Assembly (NCBI GenBank): GCA_943323725.2
Contig: CALPIW020000081.1
Coordinates: forward strand, 1 to 7,002
DNA length: 7,002 nucleotides
Reading direction: 5' to 3'
Source: Polynucleobacter meluiroseus
GTDB lineage: Bacteria > Verrucomicrobiota > Verrucomicrobiia > Opitutales > UBA953
In this document: piece after piece, positions 1-5,324 of the stretch
How positions within the stretch are numbered: the first letter of the stretch is position 1
How the letters are laid out: every line of letters begins with the position of its first letter
Translations under genes and position numbers: made by a program
The notes under the pieces: model-generated
Databases searched by the model: none
What the model was told of the DNA's origin: nothing
What the model saw: only the letters and a program-made list of their open reading frames with translations

Positions 1-203
1 GCGAGGACCTCGACGCCGAGCTCGTGGCCGGGAATGCGCGGGTAGGAATAGAACGGCATCTTGCCGAGGTAGCCGCCGTAGTCGGTGCCGCAGATGCCGA
101 TGCGATGCACGCGCACGACCGCTTCGCCGGCCGCGGGCGCGGGCGGCTCCGGGATGTCGATGCGCGCGAACTGACCGGGCTGATCGAGACGGATGGCCTT
201 CAT
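1..203 (-). CDS. Zinc-dependent medium-chain alcohol/polyol dehydrogenase, N-terminal fragment
   Basis: This is the first 67 codons of a zinc-type medium-chain dehydrogenase/reductase; the rest lies beyond the left edge, so the gene is cut by the window and not necessarily broken. The translation starts MKAIRLDQPGQF and shows the GroES-like domain signatures GICGTD (Cys38) and PGHE (His60, Glu61), the residues that bind the catalytic zinc in this family. The stretch FYSYPRIPGHE resembles RspB/LgoD-type and threonine/sorbitol dehydrogenase-type members, which oxidise a secondary hydroxyl of a sugar acid or polyol using NAD(P). The Rossmann domain and structural-zinc cysteines are not visible, so cofactor and substrate cannot be assigned. 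The ATG is 4 nt after the aldo/keto reductase stop, implying coupled translation, and AAGGAG lies 13 nt upstream. From context it probably carries out a second oxidation step in sugar catabolism (inference). Confidence 0.88.
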   Translation of the reverse strand, partial: MKAIRLDQPGQFARIDIPEPPAPAAGEAVVRVHRIGICGTDYGGYLGKMPFYSYPRIPGHELGVEVL

Positions 204-207
204 CGGC

Positions 208-1140
208 TCAGTTGTTCTCCTTCAGGCCTTCGAGGTGGCCGAGGTTCTTGACCGGGGCGAAGATCGCCTGGACTTCGGAGAGGAGCTGCTGGTCGATCGG
301 CTCCGCGGCCCACTTGGCCCAGTTGCGGATGTTCGTCGGATTGGCGCTGCCTGAGACCGTCGTGGTGATGTCGGGATGCTGGAGCGAGAACTGCAGGGCG
401 AGCTTCGCGATGTCGCTGCCTTTCGCGGCACAATGGGCGGCAGCGGCGCGGGCGGCGGCCTTCACTTCCTCCGGCTCCTTGAGCCAGGCCGGGAGCGGGG
501 CGTTGGTGAGCAGGCGGGCGCTGAACGGGCCGGCGTTCATCACGCCGATGCCCTTCGCCTTCAGGTAAGGCACCGTCTCGTCGGAGAAGCGGGTGTTCTG
601 GAGCGTGTGCTGGTTGTAGCTCAGCACGCAGTCGACCTCGGTCTGGTCGCAGATGAACTTGAAGATCTTCTGCGGGTAGCCGCTGAAGCCGATGGCCTTC
701 ACCTTGCCGGCCTGCTTCGCCTTACGGAGGGCAGGGATCGTCTCGTCGACGATCTGCTGCATCGGGACGAACTCGATGTCGTGACAGAGGATGATGTCGA
801 GGTGGTCCGTGCCGAGGCGGTGCAGGGAGACATCGATGCTCTCCGCGACGCGCTTGGCGCTGAAGTCGAAGTGCGGGAGATCGTAGCGGCCGAGCTTCGT
901 GCAGAGCTTATAGCTGTCGCGCGGCACGCCGCGGAGGGCGATCCCGAGGAGCACTTCGGACATCCCGCGTCCGTAGAACGGCGACGTGTCGATGAAGTTG
1001 AGGCCGCAGTCGAGGGCGACCTGGACGGACTTCAGGGCGTCGTCGAGGGCGACGCTGCGGAATTCCTGGCCGAGCGACGAGGCGCCGAAGCTGAGGATCG
1101 GGAGTTCGATCCCGGTCTTACCGAGGGTACGGGTCTTCAT
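208..1140 (-). CDS. Aldo/keto reductase, L-galactose/L-fucose dehydrogenase-like
   Basis: This 310-residue (beta/alpha)8-barrel NAD(P)-dependent oxidoreductase starts MKTRTLGKTGIELP. The frame is open further upstream to about 1329, but that extension overlaps the mutarotase gene and is low-complexity, so the ATG at 1140 is chosen. The catalytic tetrad of aldo/keto reductases is complete: Asp51 and Tyr56 in FIDTSPFYG, Lys82 in TKLGRYD, and His120 in LCHDIEF. Several blocks closely match my memory of plant L-galactose dehydrogenase and bacterial L-fucose dehydrogenases: FGASSLG near 19-24, FDFSAKRVAESID near 91-103, CHDIEF followed by ETIPAL, LALQFSLQ near 247-254, and the tail APVKNL. Known members oxidise the C1 hydroxyl of L-galactose, L-fucose or D-arabinose to the lactone. 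It lies 11 nt after the mutarotase gene and 4 nt before the zinc dehydrogenase, in one apparent operon. No Shine-Dalgarno sequence is visible. Family is certain; substrate is inferred. Confidence 0.93.
   Translation of the reverse strand: MKTRTLGKTGIELPILSFGASSLGQEFRSVALDDALKSVQVALDCGLNFIDTSPFYGRGMSEVLLGIALRGVPRDSYKLCTKLGRYDLPHFDFSAKRVAESIDVSLHRLGTDHLDIILCHDIEFVPMQQIVDETIPALRKAKQAGKVKAIGFSGYPQKIFKFICDQTEVDCVLSYNQHTLQNTRFSDETVPYLKAKGIGVMNAGPFSARLLTNAPLPAWLKEPEEVKAAARAAAAHCAAKGSDIAKLALQFSLQHPDITTTVSGSANPTNIRNWAKWAAEPIDQQLLSEVQAIFAPVKNLGHLEGLKENN
217..222 (-). promoter_or_regulatory. Shine-Dalgarno-like site for the zinc dehydrogenase
   Basis: On the minus strand these bases read AAGGAG, 13 nt before the ATG at 203, inside the last codons of the aldo/keto reductase gene. 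The spacing is longer than ideal. It is the only recognisable Shine-Dalgarno-like sequence in front of any start codon in the window, which is why it is listed. It could also be chance coding sequence. Confidence 0.35.
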
Positions 1141-1151
1141 AGGGCGAAAGT

Positions 1152-1598
1152 TCAGGCGGTGCGGCAGCCGACGGTGAGGAGCACGTTGCCCCAGAGGGCC
1201 TGGTCGCCGGTCTGGATGGTGAGGATGTGATCGGCGGATTCGACGGCCTTGTAGAAATCCCACTTCAGGACCGGTTGCAGTTCGAGCTTCAGGCCGGCGG
1301 CCTTCACTTCCTGGCGGAACTCGGCCCACACGGGCGGCTCGCCCTTCTGCGCGTAGGAATCGTCGGGCGGGATGCCCATCGTGTTGACGGCGTCGACCGG
1401 CACGGCGCTGAGTACCGCGCGCAACACTTGGGCGACCGTCGGGATGCCTGGCGAAAGATTGAGCGAGACCAACTCGGCGTTCGGGCCCTTCTTGCCCCAG
1501 ACCGGGTAGTTGCCGTCGGCGATCAGGATCACGGAGTGGTGGCCCGCGCGGGCGAGCACTTCGGAGATCTTCGGATGGATGAGCTGGTGCTTGAGCAT
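1152..1598 (-). CDS. RbsD/FucU-family sugar mutarotase (L-fucose mutarotase-like)
   Basis: This 148-residue protein belongs to the RbsD/FucU family, whose members interconvert anomers or pyranose/furanose forms of ribose or fucose so that downstream enzymes get the form they need. The N-terminus MLKHQLIHPKISEVLARAGH matches the family opening. His20 and Asp28 (IADGNYP) align with its catalytic His/Asp pair. The LSPGIPTVAQVLRAVL helix and the closing TGDQALWGNVLL block also fit. The FYK stretch at 115-117, aligned with FYER in E. coli FucU, makes FucU a better match than RbsD. Two oddities: the family GHGD/GHTD motif is GHHS here, and the conserved Tyr of YGN/YAN near the C-terminus is Trp136. 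The ATG at 1598 is 4 nt after the epimerase stop, and the next gene is a fucose/galactose dehydrogenase-like reductase, which supports aldose anomer supply (inference). Ribose pyranase activity remains possible. Confidence 0.9.
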   Translation of the reverse strand: MLKHQLIHPKISEVLARAGHHSVILIADGNYPVWGKKGPNAELVSLNLSPGIPTVAQVLRAVLSAVPVDAVNTMGIPPDDSYAQKGEPPVWAEFRQEVKAAGLKLELQPVLKWDFYKAVESADHILTIQTGDQALWGNVLLTVGCRTA

Positions 1599-1602
1599 GG
1601 TC

Positions 1603-2421
1603 TTAGCGGGGTAAGTGGGTGCGGATGGCCTTGATCGTCTGCGCGGCGGCGGCTTCGGAGTCGGGCAACGGCAGGATCTCGCCGGAGAGATAACCGGCGA
1701 AACCGATGTCCTTGAGCGCGGCGATCACCGAAGCGGCGTCCGTATTGCCGAAGCCGATCGCCTGCCGGTTGCTGTCAGCGAAGTGGACGTGGCCGACGTG
1801 GCGTCCGCAGGCGCGGAGCGTGGCGGCGTTGGAGACTTCCTCGATGTTCATGTGGAACAGGTCGCAGAGCAGCTTCACGTTCGCGATCCCGCGGGCCTCG
1901 AGGAACTGCGCCGCATCGAGCTGGCGGTTGAGGAGGTTGGTCTCGTAGCGATTGAGCGGCTCGTAGAGCAGCGGCACACCGTAGCGGGCGGCGTGGGCGC
2001 CGAGATCGGTGAGCGCGTCGGCGAGCCAGGTGAGCGCCTGCTCGCGGGAGACGTCGCCCTCGGCCTTACCCTGCATCGAACCGATGATCGCGGGGGCCTT
2101 GAATTCGCCGCCGACGTCGATGATCGCGCGAATGAACTCGCGGGCCTGCTGGCGGATCGCGGGGTCGGCGTGGGTCAGGTGCCACTTGTGGACGAGCCAG
2201 CCACCGCCGGTGCCGAAGGCCGCGGCCGCGAGACCGTGCTGCTTCAGTAGGGCGTGGAGCGCAGGACGATCGATGGACGCGGCGGAGGGGGCAAAGACCT
2301 CGATCGCATCGAAACCCAGCTTCGCGGCGGAAGCCGCGGCGGGGGCGAGGCCGTCCCAATAGACGAACGGACCACCCTTGGCTTGGGCGACGAGGGAGAC
2401 CGTGATCGCAGATTTAATCAC
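1603..2421 (-). CDS. Sugar isomerase/epimerase, D-tagatose 3-epimerase-like TIM barrel
   Basis: This is a 272-residue TIM barrel of the xylose-isomerase-like/AP-endonuclease 2 superfamily. The four metal ligands known from D-tagatose (psicose) 3-epimerase are present with the same spacing (33, 26 and 35 residues): Glu154 in YEPLNRYETN, Asp187 in CDLFHMN, His213 in HVHFADSNR and Glu248 in GEILPLP. The substrate-contact positions Glu160, His190 and Arg219 are also kept. The protein therefore looks catalytically intact and probably moves a ketose hydroxyl at C3, or isomerises a related sugar, using Mn or Co. No ATG is available at the N-terminus. The GTG at 2421 gives M-IKSAITVSLVAQAKGG, matching where relatives begin. 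An in-frame GTG at 2439 would add six unlikely residues (GQCSPV) and lies inside a hairpin stem. It is the first gene of the sugar operon, 4 nt before the mutarotase gene. The substrate is not known. Confidence 0.88.
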   Translation of the reverse strand: MIKSAITVSLVAQAKGGPFVYWDGLAPAAASAAKLGFDAIEVFAPSAASIDRPALHALLKQHGLAAAAFGTGGGWLVHKWHLTHADPAIRQQAREFIRAIIDVGGEFKAPAIIGSMQGKAEGDVSREQALTWLADALTDLGAHAARYGVPLLYEPLNRYETNLLNRQLDAAQFLEARGIANVKLLCDLFHMNIEEVSNAATLRACGRHVGHVHFADSNRQAIGFGNTDAASVIAALKDIGFAGYLSGEILPLPDSEAAAAQTIKAIRTHLPR

Positions 2422-2424
2422 AGG

Positions 2425-2461
2425 GGAACACTGCCCCACCGTGGAAGGTGGGGCAAGTTCC
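2425..2461 (-). repeat. Inverted repeat (hairpin) between atpC and the sugar operon
   Basis: A perfect 9-bp inverted repeat, TGCCCCACC (2432-2440) and GGTGGGGCA (2447-2455), surrounds a 6-nt loop. After a small 2x1 internal loop, a further 5 bp pair (GGAAC 2425-2429 with GTTCC 2457-2461), making about 14 bp in all. It lies 52 bp past the atpC stop and ends 3 nt before the chosen GTG start of the epimerase. No T run follows on either strand, so it is not a standard intrinsic terminator. It could be a partial terminator, an mRNA processing or stability stem protecting the atp transcript, or a structure controlling access to the epimerase start. The repeat is seen directly; the role is inferred. 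Confidence 0.8.
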
Positions 2462-2480
2462 GCTTAAATGACTTTAAACG
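2461..2480 (-). promoter_or_regulatory. A/T-rich near-palindrome, possible promoter or operator region
   Basis: Half-sites CGCTTAAA (2461-2468) and TTTAAACG (2473-2480) are separated by TGAC and complementary at 7 of 8 positions. With the adjoining A run at 2480-2485 this is the most A/T-rich patch of the window, in otherwise GC-rich DNA. It sits 40-60 bp upstream of the epimerase start, where a promoter or regulator-binding site for the sugar operon would be expected. I cannot find a clear -35/-10 pair with good spacing, so the assignment rests on composition, symmetry and position only. Confidence 0.27.
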
Positions 2481-2513
2481 AAAAACGGAGCGAAGAGGCC
2501 GAGAAGCGGCAAC

Positions 2514-2945
2514 TTACTCCGACATTCCCTGCGAGGTGCGGCTCTTCACGAGACGCTGCACCAAGGCGAAGCGGAGGATCTGCTCCATCTTCGCGACCTC
2601 GACCGGGTCGACGTCCTTCTGATTGCGGGCGGCCTCGACGGCCTGACGGGCGCGGGCTTCGGCGTTCTCGACGGCCTTCAGGTCGATCTTCGCTTCGTCG
2701 ATGGCGGCTTCGGTCACGACCGAGACCTTGTCGGAGACGACGCGGACGAAACCCTGGTCGATGGCGAGGCGCGTGACCTTGCCTTCGACCGTGAGGATGA
2801 CTTCGCCGGCGGCGATGACCGCGGTGATGGGCTGGTGGCCGGGCAGGATGCCGATGCTGCCCAACGCGGTGGGCAGGGTCACCTTGTCCGCCGTGCCTTC
2901 GTAGGCGCGGCGGTCAGGGGTGACGATTTCGACCTTAAGGGACAT
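2514..2945 (-). CDS. atpC: F1 ATP synthase epsilon subunit
   Basis: Epsilon is part of the rotor central stalk of F1Fo ATP synthase. It binds gamma and the Fo c-ring and can inhibit ATP hydrolysis through its C-terminal helices. The protein has 143 residues, a usual bacterial length. The N-terminal beta-sandwich (about 1-85) begins MSLKVEIVTPDR and carries the typical GSIGILPGHQP block at 29-38, followed by AGEVILTVEG. The C-terminal helical hairpin (about 86-135) is alanine- and charge-rich (AVENAEARARQAVEAA). The IDxxRA-type ATP-binding motif of Bacillus epsilon is not evident. The ATG lies 9 nt after the atpD stop with no Shine-Dalgarno sequence, so translation is probably coupled to atpD. 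It is the last atp gene; 92 bp separate it from the sugar operon. Confidence 0.97.
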   Translation of the reverse strand: MSLKVEIVTPDRRAYEGTADKVTLPTALGSIGILPGHQPITAVIAAGEVILTVEGKVTRLAIDQGFVRVVSDKVSVVTEAAIDEAKIDLKAVENAEARARQAVEAARNQKDVDPVEVAKMEQILRFALVQRLVKSRTSQGMSE

Positions 2946-2954
2946 CGGGTCGGA

Positions 2955-4379
2955 TTACTTGGACTTACCCGAAGCGGCGAGGACCTCGTCGATGCCGCCC
3001 TTCATGTAGAAGTCGTTCTCGTTCACGTGGTCGAGCTCGCCGGAGAGGATCATCTCGAAGCCGCGCAGCGTGTCGTCGAGGGCGACGTACTTGCCGGGCG
3101 AGCCCGTGAAGATTTCGGCGACGTGGAACGGCTGGGAGAGGAACTTCTGCACCTTACGGGCGCGGAAGACGACGAGCTTGTCCTCGGGGGACAGTTCGTC
3201 GAGGCCCAGGATCGCGATGATGTCCTGGAGGTCCTTGTAGCGCTGCAGGAGGCCCTGCACGCCGCGGGCGACGCGGAAGTGGCGGTCACCGACGACTTCG
3301 GGCGCGAGCGCGGTCGAGGTGGAAGCGAGCGGGTCGACGGCCGGGTAGATGCCCAGTTCGGCGATGCGGCGCTCGAGCACGACGGTCGAGTCAAGGTGAG
3401 CGAAGGTGTTGGCCGGAGCCGGGTCGGTCAGGTCGTCCGCCGGGACGTACACCGCCTGGAAGGACGTGATCGAGCCCTTCTTGGTGGAGGTGATGCGTTC
3501 CTGGAGGTTGCCCATTTCGGAGGCGAGGGTCGGCTGGTAACCCACCGCGGAGGGCGAGCGACCGAGGAGCGCGGACACTTCGGAACCGGCCTGGGAGAAG
3601 CGGAAGACGTTGTCGACGAAGAGGAGCACGTCGCGGTTCTGCTCGTCGCGGAAGAATTCGGCCATCGCGAGGGCGGAGAGGGCGACGCGCATACGGGCGC
3701 CGGGCGGCTCGTTCATCTGGCCGTACACGAGGGCGACCTTGGACTTCGAGAGATCCTTCTGGTCGATGACGCCCGCTTCGGACATTTCGTGGTAGAGGTC
3801 ATTGCCTTCACGGGAGCGCTCGCCGACGCCGGCGAAGACGGAGAAACCGCCCTGCTTCATCGCGATGTTGTTGATGAGCTCCATGATGACGACGGTCTTG
3901 CCGACGCCGGCGCCGCCGAAGGCGCCGACCTTGCCGCCCTTCACGAAGGGACAGATCAGGTCGATGACCTTGATGCCGGTGCCGAGGAGTTCGGCGGAGG
4001 TGGACTGCTCGGTGAGGGGCGGGGGCAGGCGGTGGATCGGGTAGCGCTTGCTGTGCTCGACCGGGCCGCGTTCGTCGACGGCGTCGCCGGTGACGTTGAA
4101 GATGCGGCCGAGGACGCCGTTGCCGACGGGCACGGTGATCGGGGCGCCGGTGTCGACGGCTTCGCCGCCGCGCACGAGGCCTTCGGTGGTCGTCATCGCC
4201 ACGGCGCGGACGAGGCCGTTGCCGAGGTGCTGCTGGACTTCGAGGACCAGCTTGGTGGCCTTGCCTTCGACCTTATAGTCGATCTGGATCGCGTTGTAGA
4301 TCTCAGGGACCTTATCGACAGGGAATTGGACGTCGACGACGGCGCCGAGGACCTGGGTGATCGTTCCTTTAGTGCTCAT
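2955..4379 (-). CDS. atpD: F1 ATP synthase beta subunit (catalytic)
   Basis: The catalytic subunit of F1, which makes ATP from ADP and phosphate at the membrane-bound F1Fo complex. Its 474 residues are a normal length. The N-terminal beta-barrel (about 1-80) starts MSTKGTITQVLGAVVDVQFP. The nucleotide-binding domain has the P-loop GGAGVGKT (155-162), the catalytic glutamate Glu187 in GVGERSREGND, the Walker B strand VLLFVDN (251-257), the SALLGRSPSAVGYQPTL block, and the adenine-pocket residues Tyr345 (GIYPAVDPL) and Phe424 (EIFTGSPGKY). The C-terminal helical domain has the lever motif DELSPED at 394-400, where the usual DELSEED has Pro398. LVVFRARK at 402-409 has Phe where Ala is usual. The ATG at 4379 follows atpG after 27 nt; that spacer has no G on the mRNA strand and no Shine-Dalgarno sequence. 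Everything needed for catalysis is present. Confidence 0.99.
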   Translation of the reverse strand: MSTKGTITQVLGAVVDVQFPVDKVPEIYNAIQIDYKVEGKATKLVLEVQQHLGNGLVRAVAMTTTEGLVRGGEAVDTGAPITVPVGNGVLGRIFNVTGDAVDERGPVEHSKRYPIHRLPPPLTEQSTSAELLGTGIKVIDLICPFVKGGKVGAFGGAGVGKTVVIMELINNIAMKQGGFSVFAGVGERSREGNDLYHEMSEAGVIDQKDLSKSKVALVYGQMNEPPGARMRVALSALAMAEFFRDEQNRDVLLFVDNVFRFSQAGSEVSALLGRSPSAVGYQPTLASEMGNLQERITSTKKGSITSFQAVYVPADDLTDPAPANTFAHLDSTVVLERRIAELGIYPAVDPLASTSTALAPEVVGDRHFRVARGVQGLLQRYKDLQDIIAILGLDELSPEDKLVVFRARKVQKFLSQPFHVAEIFTGSPGKYVALDDTLRGFEMILSGELDHVNENDFYMKGGIDEVLAASGKSK

Positions 4380-4406
4380 GATATTGGTAGAAGTTGGGAT
4401 GGGAAA

Positions 4407-5285
4407 TTACTGGGCGGCGGCGCCGGCGGTGAGCTCCAGGATCTCCTGGGTGATCGCGGCCTGGCGGGCCTTGTTGTATTCGAGGGAGAGGGCGGCGCCG
4501 ATCTTCTTGGCGTTGTCGGTGGCGGCCTTCATGGCGACCATGCGCGCGCTGAACTCGGAAGCCTTGGACTCGAGGACGGCCTGGTGGACGGCCTGCTTGA
4601 AGAAGAGGGCCGGCAACTGGTCGAGGATCGCGGCGGCGGAAGGCTCGAAGAGCATGTCGCGTTCATCTTCTTCGAACTTCGGCTCGGGCAGGCCGAGCTT
4701 GGCGCGGAACTCGCGGGCCTGGTTGACCAGGCTGTCGGCCGGCAGGAGCTGCTGGACGCGCGGGGACTGCACCATCGTGTTCTTGAAGTGGGCGAAGAGG
4801 ACCTCGACGGTGTCGACCGTGCCTTCGGTGAAGGCCTTGAGGAGATATTCGGCGGCCGGGCGGACTTCGTTGAAGGCCGCGCGGTCGGTGACGGGGAAAT
4901 CGGCGAGGACCTTGCGGCCCGAACGCGCGAGCGCCTGGGCGCCCTTGCGGCCGATGCACACGAAGACGGCGTCCTTCTGTTCCGCGGCGAGGCGGATCAG
5001 GTTGCCGTTGAGGGCGCCGGCCATGCCCTTGTCGGGCGTGACGAGGAGGATGCCGCGGACCTTGACGTCGCGCTTGGTGAGGAGCGGGTGGGAGAATTCG
5101 CCGACCTTGGCCTGGGCCGTGTCGAGGATCTCACCGAGGAGCTCAGCGTAGGCGCGGCCCGCGCGGGCGGCGTCCTGGGCGCGCTTCATCTTCGACGAAG
5201 CCACGAGCTGCATGGCCCGGGTGATCTGGCCGGTGCTCTTGACCGATTTGATTCGGTTGCGGATCTCGCGGAGTCCTTTGGGCAT
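4407..5285 (-). CDS. atpG: F1 ATP synthase gamma subunit
   Basis: Gamma is the rotating shaft of F1, coupling c-ring rotation to conformational change in beta. The protein has 292 residues. The N-terminal helix MPKGLREIRNRIKSVKSTGQ runs on through ITRAMQLVASSKM, which is highly typical. The central Rossmann-like part contains TPDKGMAGALNGN (83-95), the counterpart of the usual T-S-D-(R/K)-G-L-C-G-A-(F/L)-N motif, with Ala89 replacing the common Cys. The C-terminal helix ends with the classic SARMVAMKAATDNA (246-259) and LEYNKARQAAITQEI (268-282). The redox-regulatory cysteine insert of chloroplast gamma is absent. The ATG at 5285 is 39 nt after the atpA stop, and no Shine-Dalgarno sequence is within reach. 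The gene sits in its standard place between alpha and beta. Confidence 0.98.
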   Translation of the reverse strand: MPKGLREIRNRIKSVKSTGQITRAMQLVASSKMKRAQDAARAGRAYAELLGEILDTAQAKVGEFSHPLLTKRDVKVRGILLVTPDKGMAGALNGNLIRLAAEQKDAVFVCIGRKGAQALARSGRKVLADFPVTDRAAFNEVRPAAEYLLKAFTEGTVDTVEVLFAHFKNTMVQSPRVQQLLPADSLVNQAREFRAKLGLPEPKFEEDERDMLFEPSAAAILDQLPALFFKQAVHQAVLESKASEFSARMVAMKAATDNAKKIGAALSLEYNKARQAAITQEILELTAGAAAQ

Positions 5286-5324
5286 GGAGCGGGGCGGTGG
5301 CTAGGAAGAGGAAAGCTCCGAGGC

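Noticed and set aside
376..1230. A 284-codon plus-strand open frame opposite the aldo/keto reductase and mutarotase
   Set aside because: It is a shadow of the real genes; its charged, repetitive composition and lack of domains contrast with the complete AKR tetrad on the minus strand.
1141..1329. N-terminal extension of the aldo/keto reductase frame by 63 residues
   Set aside because: The extension is Arg/Pro/His-rich, overlaps the mutarotase coding sequence, and precedes the typical AKR start MKTRTLGKTG; the ATG at 1140 is the natural start.
1615..2250. A 211-codon plus-strand open frame opposite the epimerase gene
   Set aside because: It is an antisense shadow; the epimerase on the minus strand keeps all metal ligands with the correct spacing.
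2480..2513. Possible intrinsic terminator ending at the T run (minus strand, 2481-2485) after atpC
   Set aside because: The sequence just before the T run makes no stable stem touching it; only a 4-bp GCCG/CGGC pairing farther upstream is visible.
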